Shown here: positions 15,023 to 22,825 of the stretch, piece after piece
Layout: each line of letters begins with the position of its first letter
Position numbering within the stretch: the stretch's first letter is position 1
Assembly (NCBI GenBank): GCA_033763935.1
Contig: JANRJO010000077.1
Coordinates: forward strand, 62,001 to 126,000
Source: DALYJJ01 sp033763935
GTDB lineage: Bacteria; Acidobacteriota; Terriglobia; Bryobacterales; Bryobacteraceae
DNA length: 64,000 nt
Reading direction: 5' to 3'
Position numbers and translations under genes: made by a program
Notes under the pieces: model-generated
Database searches by the model: none
Told to the model about the DNA's origin: nothing
What the model saw: only the letters and a program-made list of their open reading frames with translations

Positions 15023-17717
15023 CGCGGAGCTGCTGATACATCTTCTGCTGCGCGACGCCGATCGCCTTCCAGTCGTAGCGCTCCTCGGCGATGCGCCGCG
15101 CAGTGCGCTCGAGTTCCCTGCGCCGGCCGGCGTCGCGCAGGAGGTCCAGCACTGCCTCGGCGAAGCCCTCCGGGGAGTCTTCGATCAAAACGCCTTCGCC
15201 CGATTCGAGGTCCAGTCCGTTCACGCCGCGGGGGGTGCTGACAATCGCCTTTCCCATGGCCATCGCTTCCATGATCTTGATGTTGGTTCCCACCGAGGCC
15301 CGCAGGGGGGCGATCACCACCTGCGCCTTACGATAGGCGGGCCGCACATCGGAGACGAAGCCTTCGAGGATGACGCTGTCGCGTATGAGTTGCGGCTGCA
15401 CGCGGTCGCGGTAGAGCTCGAGGTAATGCTCGTGGCGGGCGCCGGCGATGATGTGAAGGACGGCTCCGGCGGCCCACAGGCGGGGCCACGCCTCGCGCAG
15501 GAACCAGTCGATAGCGATGAGGTTGGGGAGGTGCGCGAAGGAACCGAGGAAGAGGATCCGCGCGGGCTCCGTTTCCGAATCGCCAGCGGGTTGGAAGCGT
15601 TCGAGATCCACGCCGTTCGGCAGCACCTGGCGGTAGTCCGCATGAATGGTCGCCGCGTCCATGGAGGACATGGTGACCACGCAATCGACCGCCGACCATG
15701 CCCTGTGTTCGAAGGAGACCCAGCGCTCGAACTGCTGGCGCAGATCGTGCGAAGGTTTGGATTCGTAGAGCTGGCGGTATAGGTCCAGGGTGACGTCGTG
15801 CTCGACGAGGATGGTTTGGGCCGGGGCGCAGTCGGGAGCATACTGGGCCATCTGGGTGAACTCCAGTTGGGCGATGCCCGGCTTCCATTTGCGCATGGTC
15901 TGGCGAAGGGCGGCGCGGAACGGGAGTGAGTCGAACTCCTCAACGACATCCGGCCGGTGAGTGAGGGGACGGGTGTGGGAACCGACGCGGCGGACGACGA
16001 CAATCTCGAGGAAGAGTTCGAGGAGCTCCTTCGGTGGCGGGATCCACTCCTCGGTGAAGTACATGAGCACCTGGTCGTTGTACTGCGCTCCCTCCCGCAG
16101 CAGGTTGAACATGCGGACGGCGCCGCCGTGGGAAAGGGGAAACGGGACGTAGGGACTGGCTACGAGGACCACGGGCTTTCCGGACGGCCGGCGCGCGCCG
16201 GGGAAGACGGCGACGGCCCCCGAACCCAGGGCGAGAATCAGCTCCTCATCCGCGGCGGGGGCGGGCTCCACCCAATCGGGGGCGTCGAGCGCCGCGCGGA
16301 GAGGGGCGATCCGTGACGGCGGGGCTTCGGTGTCGGCCGCCAGGAGGTTCAACCGCCGGATTGCTTCGCTCCACAGGCGACGGAACACCTTGGGGTCGGC
16401 GACCGAGCGCGCAAGGAACCGCAGGTAGTTTCGCTCGAGGGCGAGTTCCAACTCGTCCTTGCCGAGGAAGCGGGAGGTTGTGGCGCGGTGGCGATGTTCG
16501 AGGCGTGCGCCGCTGACGAACACGGAAGGCCAGCCGCGCTGCCAGGCGCGAAAGCCGAGATCGAGGTCCTCGACGTAGGCGGGGGCGAAGACTTCGCCAA
16601 AGCCGCCGAGCGCTTTCAGCTTGCGCGTCTCATACAGGGAGCACCCGCCGCTGCCGTACAACACATAGCTGCCGTCCTCGCCCTCGAGCGGAAGATCACA
16701 GCGAACGGGGAAGTCGACTGGCTTTGCCAGCGGCGGCATCACCGCCTTGCCTGTCTCTTCGCGCCGTGCCCCGGAGGGAAAGAAGATTTGTGCGGTGGCG
16801 CAGAACAGGCCGGGCACTTGTTGGAAGGCGAGGAGGAGTGGGGGGAAGAACCCCTCCTCGAGGACCATGTCGTTATTGAGAAGCAGGGTGTGTGAAAAGC
16901 GCGCGAGCGCGATACCGCGGTTGGCGGCCTTGGCGAAGGACAAGGGCAGGGTGTGCGTCTCCACCTTGACGCCCGGATAGTGCGCGGCAAGCCATGGCGC
17001 TGTGCCGTCGTCACTGCCGTTATCGACGACAATGACTTCGCTGCGCTCCGGGAGTTGCGCCATCAAACCGGGGAGCAGGCGCTCGAGGAGTTCACGGCCG
17101 CTGCGGCTGGGAATGACCACCGAAACCCCTTCGATGGGGCGGCCGGGGCCCAGTTCGCCGCTCACGGGGCGCAGTGCGCGCCTCTTCAGCAGGGCCAGTT
17201 CTCCGGCGGCGAGCGCGGCGCGGTACAAGAAGGGACGCCGGAAGGCAGCGGGATGGGCCATGCGCCACAACAGAGTGAAGGCGGCGCCGCCGGGGCGCAG
17301 CTGCCAGCGGACGAAATTCTTTGCGCGCCAGGAGAGGTGACGGGCCACCGCCTTCGCGGCGCGGGGGCGAAGGAGGAAATGATCGAGGTTCTCGTTGAAG
17401 TAGACGACACGCGTGGGAGCGATGCGGTGAGCCAGCCAGCGGAGGCGCCAGTAGGGCATTCGCGGCTGGAGCAGGACGCCGGCGAAGCGCACTTGGCTGC
17501 CGCGCAGGGCCTCACGGCAGCGCAGGAGATTGTCGGCGAACGATCGTTTCGGGTTGTACGGGATCCACTCGCCGCGTCCGGGAGCGAACTCGCTGACCAC
17601 CAGCAGGGGCAAGTCCGGCGCGAGGGCTTGCAGGCGTTCGAGGAAGAGGTCCCAGAGGTCTTCCGAACCGGAACAGCAGGCGAGGAGAACCGGCGAAGCT
17701 AGATGAGATCCTGCCAC
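14985..17717 (-). CDS. Two-domain glycosyltransferase (GT2 + GT4)
   Basis: About 910 residues. The N-terminal ~190 residues are unassigned but GT-like (VVYFNENLDHFLLRP). The GT2 domain spans ~197-450 with VSVVIPSRSGREL, VVDNGSDDGTAPWL, NNDMVLEEGF and YVEDLDLGFRAWQRG. The GT4 domain spans ~525-895 with VLVASPYVPFPLSHGGAVR, LPNGVDLERF, ILFLGSFAHLPN and the EX7E-like GTNIKIMEAMAMGKAIVST. It is a cytoplasmic enzyme adding two sugars to a surface glycan. The start is ambiguous: GTG 17717 (19-bp overlap with the upstream gene) or ATG 17753; I prefer the shorter form because the hydrophobic first strand follows at once. Confidence 0.82.
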   Translation of the reverse strand: MAGSHLASPVLLACCSGSEDLWDLFLERLQALAPDLPLLVVSEFAPGRGEWIPYNPKRSFADNLLRCREALRGSQVRFAGVLLQPRMPYWRLRWLAHRIAPTRVVYFNENLDHFLLRPRAAKAVARHLSWRAKNFVRWQLRPGGAAFTLLWRMAHPAAFRRPFLYRAALAAGELALLKRRALRPVSGELGPGRPIEGVSVVIPSRSGRELLERLLPGLMAQLPERSEVIVVDNGSDDGTAPWLAAHYPGVKVETHTLPLSFAKAANRGIALARFSHTLLLNNDMVLEEGFFPPLLLAFQQVPGLFCATAQIFFPSGARREETGKAVMPPLAKPVDFPVRCDLPLEGEDGSYVLYGSGGCSLYETRKLKALGGFGEVFAPAYVEDLDLGFRAWQRGWPSVFVSGARLEHRHRATTSRFLGKDELELALERNYLRFLARSVADPKVFRRLWSEAIRRLNLLAADTEAPPSRIAPLRAALDAPDWVEPAPAADEELILALGSGAVAVFPGARRPSGKPVVLVASPYVPFPLSHGGAVRMFNLLREGAQYNDQVLMYFTEEWIPPPKELLELFLEIVVVRRVGSHTRPLTHRPDVVEEFDSLPFRAALRQTMRKWKPGIAQLEFTQMAQYAPDCAPAQTILVEHDVTLDLYRQLYESKPSHDLRQQFERWVSFEHRAWSAVDCVVTMSSMDAATIHADYRQVLPNGVDLERFQPAGDSETEPARILFLGSFAHLPNLIAIDWFLREAWPRLWAAGAVLHIIAGARHEHYLELYRDRVQPQLIRDSVILEGFVSDVRPAYRKAQVVIAPLRASVGTNIKIMEAMAMGKAIVSTPRGVNGLDLESGEGVLIEDSPEGFAEAVLDLLRDAGRRRELERTARRIAEERYDWKAIGVAQQKMYQQLRATAPPARPGPTS

Positions 17718-18790
17718 CGCGCCTCGAGCCGCCCCGCTTCCTTCTGCTCCCATAGCGCGAGCGCCTGCGAGCAGAAAGCCGTCGAAACGGGGTTTGCAAA
17801 CGGCATGCGCCGGCCTGCCTTCACGCCAAAGCAGAAGGCGCCGTCGATGCGAGGATCGGCATGATCGTACTGGAACATGGCGGCTTCGCGTGCTTCTTCA
17901 GCAGCGGCAGCGTGATCGAGCGGCACGGCTCCGAGGGCGTCGGCGTACAGGCGGGCGCGGAGCAGTTGGGCGTACACGTCGCTGCGCGCGAACTGGGGAG
18001 CGATCTCGCGCAGCAGATCGGCGGCGCGACGGATACCGGCGGCGAGCGCTTCACGCACCTCCGGCCTGGCGCAACGCGGTAGAGCGCCCTCGAGAAAGTA
18101 GGAGAAGGCGTGAAGACGGTCCATCACCTGTTCCCGCTCCGGGGCGCCGGGCAGAAACGAGGGGGCGTTGGCGAGGGCGGCTTCGAGCATCCGCTCGTAC
18201 TGCACCTCGAAGGCGGCGTCGCCGGAAGCCTCATACAACTCGAGCCACGCGAGAGCGGCCTTGAGCTGAAAGCAACCGGGCTCGCGCGACCAGCGCTTTT
18301 CAAATGCGAGAGGAGTGAGCTGGGGCAGCGCCAGAATCGGCGGAATCGGCGTATGGCGTGCGAAGTGGCGGAGCATGGAGTGCCCGGCCAGCAGGGCTCC
18401 GTCGAGATACTCGCTGTTTCCGGTGGCGCGCCAGAGCGCGAGAAGCCCGCGGGCGATGATTCCGGAATCGAAGAAATAGGCGTGCTTTTCGGGGGCGTCG
18501 GAACAGCCCGCGGCCCACTCAAACGGGAAGACCTCCAGGCCAGGATCCCACGCCTGCCGGCAGAGAAACCGTCCGGCGCGCTCGGCGGCTTCGAGGAACT
18601 CGGCCTCGCCGGTGACGCGATGCAGGAAGACGAGCGAGGCGGCGGCATAACCGGTGATCTCGGTGGAGACGCGCGCGTTGCGATCCTGATCGCAGAGGTA
18701 ATAGCGCGCCACGCCGCCTTCGGGAGTCTGGATTCCGGAGCGCGTAAACCAGACGCCTGCCCGCGCCGCGATGAAGGATGTGGTCAGCAA
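17699..18790 (-). CDS. Alpha/alpha-toroid (six-hairpin glycosidase-like) protein, function unknown
   Basis: 363 residues, no signal peptide. Repeated helical pairs with AAGYAAASLVFLHRVTGEAEFLEAAERAGRFL-type periodicity, aromatic/acidic loops (FPFEWAAGCSDAPEKHAYFFDSG) and HADPRIDGAFCFGVKAG suggest an (alpha/alpha)6 toroid as in glucuronyl/unsaturated-uronyl hydrolases and epimerases. No definite catalytic pair is identifiable by eye. It directly precedes and overlaps the bifunctional glycosyltransferase, so a role in the same polysaccharide is likely. Confidence 0.6.
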   Translation of the reverse strand: MLTTSFIAARAGVWFTRSGIQTPEGGVARYYLCDQDRNARVSTEITGYAAASLVFLHRVTGEAEFLEAAERAGRFLCRQAWDPGLEVFPFEWAAGCSDAPEKHAYFFDSGIIARGLLALWRATGNSEYLDGALLAGHSMLRHFARHTPIPPILALPQLTPLAFEKRWSREPGCFQLKAALAWLELYEASGDAAFEVQYERMLEAALANAPSFLPGAPEREQVMDRLHAFSYFLEGALPRCARPEVREALAAGIRRAADLLREIAPQFARSDVYAQLLRARLYADALGAVPLDHAAAAEEAREAAMFQYDHADPRIDGAFCFGVKAGRRMPFANPVSTAFCSQALALWEQKEAGRLEARWQDLI

Positions 18791-18861
18791 ATGCGAGAGT
18801 CTCCGAGGAAAGGCAAGTGACTGACATTGTAGCGTATGCTGGTAGCGGTGGGGGTGATTTG

Positions 18862-19482
18862 GTGGCTTTGATCCTGGCCCTCCTGGCCGTACTAGCGGCC
18901 TCGGCGCAGACGCCGGCTCCGGGGATTGTACGAGGCGAGCTACTGGACCGCGAGGGCGAGGCGGCGGAGGGGATCCTGGTGATCCGGGCCGACGACAACA
19001 AAGTCTACCGGTGCGCTTTCGACAAGCGCACGCTTTTCGAGCGGAACCGTCTGCTGGTGGGAGCGGCGAGCATCAAGTTCGGCGAACGGCTGGAGGTGGT
19101 GGCCGACACGGCGGACGCGGCGTGCTACCTGCGCACGGTGCACGTGGCGGAAGCGCCGCCGGCGGCTCGCCGGCTGCCTCCGCGGCGTCCGCTGACTACC
19201 AGCGGCTCGAACGTGCTCGACAACCTGTTTCCGCGCGGGAACCTAACCTTCGCGGGCGTGATCCTGCGGCTTAATTCCGAGCGCATCGTGCTGCGTACGC
19301 GCGACGCGCAGGAGCACACCATCTACCTGCGCCCGGACACCCGCTTCCTGCAGCAGGGGGCGCCGTCGGAGGCGTCGGCGCTGCGGGTGAACTCGCGGGT
19401 CTTCGTACGGGCGGGCAAGAACTTCGAAAACATTGTCGAGGCGTTTCAGGTGGTCTGGGGCACGATCCTTCCCCGGCAGTAG
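18862..19482 (+). CDS. Secreted protein with two DUF5666-like beta domains
   Basis: About 206 residues. GTG 18862 follows a GGTGGGGGTG Shine-Dalgarno and opens a Sec signal (VALILALLAVLAASAQ). Two similar beta-rich segments follow, ~25-95 (VRGELLDREGEAAEGILVI, FGERLEVVADT) and ~115-200 (FAGVILRLNSERIVLRT, VNSRVFVRAGKNFE), resembling the OB-like DUF5666 repeat. Longer upstream starts would overlap the divergent gene. The function is unknown; it is expected in the periplasm or envelope. Confidence 0.6.
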   Translation: MALILALLAVLAASAQTPAPGIVRGELLDREGEAAEGILVIRADDNKVYRCAFDKRTLFERNRLLVGAASIKFGERLEVVADTADAACYLRTVHVAEAPPAARRLPPRRPLTTSGSNVLDNLFPRGNLTFAGVILRLNSERIVLRTRDAQEHTIYLRPDTRFLQQGAPSEASALRVNSRVFVRAGKNFENIVEAFQVVWGTILPRQ

Positions 19483-19490
19483 CGGCAGAG

Positions 19491-19540
19491 TTGCGCCGCC
19501 GCTTTGGCCGCTTTATGCTCGTTATTCCGCAGTCGGAATA
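19491..19540 (+). promoter_or_regulatory. Putative sigma70 promoter with operator-like palindrome upstream of the kinase pair
   Basis: TTGCGC (19491-19496), a 17-base spacer and TATGCT (19514-19519) form a moderate -35/-10. The perfect palindrome TATTCCG-CAGT-CGGAATA at 19523-19540 covers the expected start site and ends 11 bases before the ATG. A repressor site or short 5' hairpin is likely; the factor is unknown. Confidence 0.4.
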
Positions 19541-19551
19541 CAGAGAGGGTC

Positions 19552-20328
19552 ATGCATCTTACTGCCGCGGCAAAAGCGCTGAAACGGTCCATGCGCGAGC
19601 TACTCGCGACGCTCGAGAAGAAGCGCGGCCTGCTGATCGCCTTTGAGGGGCCCGACGGCGCGGGCAAGACCACGCAGCGGAAGCTGTTCAAGACGTGGCT
19701 GAAGGGTGAAGGTCACAAAGTGGTGACCAGCAAGTGGAACTCTTCGGAGCTGCTCAAGTCGCTGATCAAGACGCGCAAGACGATTCACGCGCTGAACCCG
19801 CGAGAGTTTTGCCTGCTGCACGCGGCTGACTACCGGCACCGTCTGGAGACGGAGATCCTGCCGGCGCTCTGTTCGGGGCAGAACGTCATCTGCGACCGCT
19901 ATTTCTTCACGGCCCTGGCGCGCGACGCGGCGCGCGGGTTGGACGTCGACTGGGTGCTCAAGCTTTACACGCCGCTTCTTTGGCCGGACGTCGTGTTTTA
20001 CTTCTCGGTGTCGGCAGAGACCTCGAGCAAGCGCGTGATGGCGGAGCGGACTCCGCACTTCTACGAGGCTGGGCAGGACACCACCAACATCGAGGACCCG
20101 CAGGCGAGCTACCGGCAGTTCATGGGACGCATCATTCAGCAGTACGGCGCGCTGGCGCTGGTGTTCCAGTTCGTCACCATCGATGCGGAGATGTCGATTT
20201 ACGAGCAGCACAAGATGATTCGCAAGCTGTTCCTGGAAGGGCGACGGCGATCGTGGACGGAGTTCAACGCGGAGTCCGTGATGGATTGGCTTGCGACGCG
20301 GCCGGAGGTGCAGCTTGCCCAAGAGTAA
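19552..20328 (+). CDS. Thymidylate-kinase-like P-loop kinase
   Basis: 258 residues. Walker A is GPDGAGKT (33-40) in LLIAFEGPDGAGKTTQRKL, the DRY-type base-binding motif is ICDRYFFTALARDA, and VVFYFSVSAETSSKRVMAERTP is the LID-side strand. All of this is typical of the dTMP kinase superfamily, with an extra N-terminal helix (~20 residues) and a longer C-terminus. It probably phosphorylates a nucleoside monophosphate or related substrate with ATP. The start ATG 19552 follows GAGAGGGT; a frame start at 19504 is less likely. The 3' end overlaps by 14 bp a second TMK-like gene that has lost the P-loop. Confidence 0.75.
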   Translation: MHLTAAAKALKRSMRELLATLEKKRGLLIAFEGPDGAGKTTQRKLFKTWLKGEGHKVVTSKWNSSELLKSLIKTRKTIHALNPREFCLLHAADYRHRLETEILPALCSGQNVICDRYFFTALARDAARGLDVDWVLKLYTPLLWPDVVFYFSVSAETSSKRVMAERTPHFYEAGQDTTNIEDPQASYRQFMGRIIQQYGALALVFQFVTIDAEMSIYEQHKMIRKLFLEGRRRSWTEFNAESVMDWLATRPEVQLAQE

Positions 20329-20920
20329 GGCGCCCGGAAGACTGATCGCCGTGGAGGGCACGCGGCAGAGCGATCTGATGGAGGCCGGCGCGGAGGTGCT
20401 GCGCGCGGCAGACGGAGCCAGGACGCGCGGGGGCGTGAGCGTATGGGACGCCTCCGGCATCTTCTTCGAGCTATCGAGATCCACGGACACCGCGGCCGTT
20501 CCCTCGGCCAAGACGCTCCTGCTGCTCTACGCGTCGGATCTTGTGTTCCGGCTCCGCTGGGAGATCCAGCCGGCGCTGAATCAGGGCCTGACGGTGGTGG
20601 CGGCGCCCTACCTTCAGACGGCCTTTGCGGCCGGGGTGGCGGCGGGGGTCCCGAAACAATGGATCGCGAACCTGTTCGACTTTGCCCCCCGGCCCGACGC
20701 GACGTTCCGAACCCGGGAGAAAGACGGCTACGCCGGTTGGACGGGAAAACGCAAAGGCGGCTTTTGCGAGTTTGTGTGCGCGTCGTTGGGTTCGTTGTCG
20801 GACAAAGTCGACCAGGCGGAGTTGCGCGCTCGAATGGTCGCGTACCTGGACAAGCTCGAGAGGGGATCGCAGTACCGGACGGTGACCCCGAAGGTGCTCA
20901 AGAAGGTGGCGGCGCGGTAA
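20315..20920 (+). CDS. Degenerate thymidylate-kinase-like paralogue (pseudo-kinase partner)
   Basis: About 201 residues. TTG 20315 is chosen because a perfect GGAGGTG lies 6 bases upstream. The first strand GRLIAVEGTRQSDLMEAG aligns with the TMK strand LLIAFEGPDGAGKTTQ of the upstream gene, but the Gly-Lys-Thr P-loop is gone. Later features such as LLLLYASDLVFRLRWEIQPAL correspond to the upstream FCLLHAADYRHRLETEILPAL. It is probably a catalytically dead partner that forms a heterodimer with, or regulates, the active kinase. This is inference from the alignment by eye and the 14-bp overlap. Confidence 0.65.
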   Translation: MPKSKAPGRLIAVEGTRQSDLMEAGAEVLRAADGARTRGGVSVWDASGIFFELSRSTDTAAVPSAKTLLLLYASDLVFRLRWEIQPALNQGLTVVAAPYLQTAFAAGVAAGVPKQWIANLFDFAPRPDATFRTREKDGYAGWTGKRKGGFCEFVCASLGSLSDKVDQAELRARMVAYLDKLERGSQYRTVTPKVLKKVAAR

Positions 20921-22795
20921 CTAGGCAATCGGCAGAGGCACGGGGCTGCTGGTTTGCGCACCGGCGCGGATGCGCAAGGGGAAGGTATCTCCGGATAGTT
21001 CGTAGGGAGCGCGGAAATTCACCTGGTAGAGGCCGACCGAACCTGGCGAGAGACCGCTGAAGGACGGCAGCACCTGTTGGGCTTCCACCAGGACCTGTAC
21101 GCGGGCCATGGCCTCGGCAACGGGCGAAAGGGGCGCTACGTGCCCAAGTTGCACCAGTTGATGAAGCCGGCCGAGGCCGGTGAGAAAGACCGACAACGTT
21201 TCTCCGGGGAAGGCGGGATTCGTGGGCGTCACCTGAGAGCCATCGGCGTGGGTGACGGCGGGATAGCCCTGGTACCAGAAGACGGCGGGCGCGGTTTCGA
21301 GGATGGTGATGGCGATTTCCGCGGCGCCATTTGCCGTGACCACGCGGAGGGTTGTGTTGCCCGTGCGGTCAAGCGGCAGAAGAGCATTGATCTGGCCCGG
21401 TGACACGAAGAGCAGCGGCAGCGTCCGATCTCCGACGAACACGCGGACGCCGGCGAGTTCCACCGGCAGCGGCACGGATGAGAACTGCGCGGTGGTAAAC
21501 GCGAGGTTCCGGCCGAAGATGGTGACCACGCCGCCCGAAGCAATGCCCTCCTCGAAGGTGGCGCCGTTCACCACGGCGTCTTGGCGGAACTGGGGCAGCG
21601 GTATGATTTCCGCCGTATCGATCTCCTGTCCGTTGTGGCGCACGGCGCGGAGGCGCAGCCGGCTGCCGGCGACATCGACGGAGACGTGGTGGTGGTCGGA
21701 GACGCCGGCGGCGTTGAAGTCGGCGGGCGGTATGGGATACAGGCCGGCGCCGCCGCCGCCGGAGGTGACATACACGGTTCCCCGCCCTGCTTCGACGCGT
21801 TTGCCGGCGACGAGCGGGTGGGAGCGCTGGTAGCAATGGTGATGCCCGACAAGCACCAGGTGCACGCCGTGCTTATCCATGAGGGGCGTCAGGCGTTGGC
21901 GGACGGCGGTCTGCTCGCGGTGCTCGCCGCGCAGGGAGTCATACGGGGCGTGGTGCCAGAAGACAACCTTCCAGGCTTTCTGTGTTGCCGACAAGTCTCT
22001 GTCGGCCCACTCGATCATCGGCGCAAGCTTTGCTTCCGTGAGCACGATGTTCGAATCCAGCGCGAGGAAATGGACGTCGCCCCAGTCGAACGAGTAGTAG
22101 AAGCCGCGCATGCCGGCGGGGACACCCGGGGCGGGCGGCGATGGATGCAGGGCCAGGAACGCAGTTCCGCCGTCCTCGACGTCGTGATTACCAGCGCAGG
22201 CGTAAAACGGCAGGCGCGACATGAGATCGGCATACATGCCGAAGTGAACTTCGAGGTAGCGTCGGATGGAAGGAAACGGGTACACGATGTCGCCGACGTG
22301 AACGACGAGCGAGACGTCGGTCTCGGCGCGCAGCTGGTTGGCGACGTTTCGCTGGTCATTGAGCCCGGTGCCGCTGTCTCCGAAGACGAGGAACCGGAAC
22401 GGCCCGGCGAGGGGGGCGGTGCGCAGCCGGTGAACGGGCGAAAGGTCGGAGCCATCCACGGAGACGCGGTAGAAGTACTCGGTGGCCGGCTGGAGTCCGG
22501 TCACGCGCGCCTGGTGCTGATAGAGGGACGTGGAGAGGCCGGTTTCGAACGGGAACAGCTGCCGGGTAGAGGCGGTAGCGGTGAGCGGCTGGGCGAAGTC
22601 GGGGGTGCGCGACACGGTGACGCGGGGCACACCGGGTTCCTCGGTGGCCCAGACGAAGGTTGCTCCGCCGGTGGTCACGTCATGCAGAGTAGGCGCGCGG
22701 AGCAACCGCTGCGCCGCAGAGAGGATCCTGCCGCCGAGCGGAAGCCAGGCAAGCCTGGCCGCGGCAGCGATCAGAGTTCGCCGCGAAACCGTCAC
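20921..22795 (-). CDS. Secreted metallophosphoesterase (purple-acid-phosphatase-like) with C-terminal TIGR03437-type domain
   Basis: 624 residues. There is a Tat-like signal (MTVSRRTLIAAAARLAWLP), then a purple-acid-phosphatase N-terminal Fn3 domain (~35-125, ATEYFYRVSVDGSDLSPVH) and a calcineurin-like phosphoesterase with metal motifs FGDSGTG, HVGDIVYPFPS, ACAGNHDVE, FWHHAPYDS and LVGHHHCYQRSHP. From ~400 an acidobacterial C-terminal beta domain begins (VVNGATFEEGIASGGVVTIFG, SPGQINALLPLD, LTGLGRL). It likely hydrolyses phosphomonoesters outside the cytoplasm. Start GTG 22795. A CotH gene follows the same strand upstream by 30 bp, and the pair share the C-terminal domain type. Confidence 0.85.
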   Translation of the reverse strand: MTVSRRTLIAAAARLAWLPLGGRILSAAQRLLRAPTLHDVTTGGATFVWATEEPGVPRVTVSRTPDFAQPLTATASTRQLFPFETGLSTSLYQHQARVTGLQPATEYFYRVSVDGSDLSPVHRLRTAPLAGPFRFLVFGDSGTGLNDQRNVANQLRAETDVSLVVHVGDIVYPFPSIRRYLEVHFGMYADLMSRLPFYACAGNHDVEDGGTAFLALHPSPPAPGVPAGMRGFYYSFDWGDVHFLALDSNIVLTEAKLAPMIEWADRDLSATQKAWKVVFWHHAPYDSLRGEHREQTAVRQRLTPLMDKHGVHLVLVGHHHCYQRSHPLVAGKRVEAGRGTVYVTSGGGGAGLYPIPPADFNAAGVSDHHHVSVDVAGSRLRLRAVRHNGQEIDTAEIIPLPQFRQDAVVNGATFEEGIASGGVVTIFGRNLAFTTAQFSSVPLPVELAGVRVFVGDRTLPLLFVSPGQINALLPLDRTGNTTLRVVTANGAAEIAITILETAPAVFWYQGYPAVTHADGSQVTPTNPAFPGETLSVFLTGLGRLHQLVQLGHVAPLSPVAEAMARVQVLVEAQQVLPSFSGLSPGSVGLYQVNFRAPYELSGDTFPLRIRAGAQTSSPVPLPIA

Positions 22796-22825
22796 CGTAC
22801 TTTGTCTAATCCCCCAATCTCGTCT

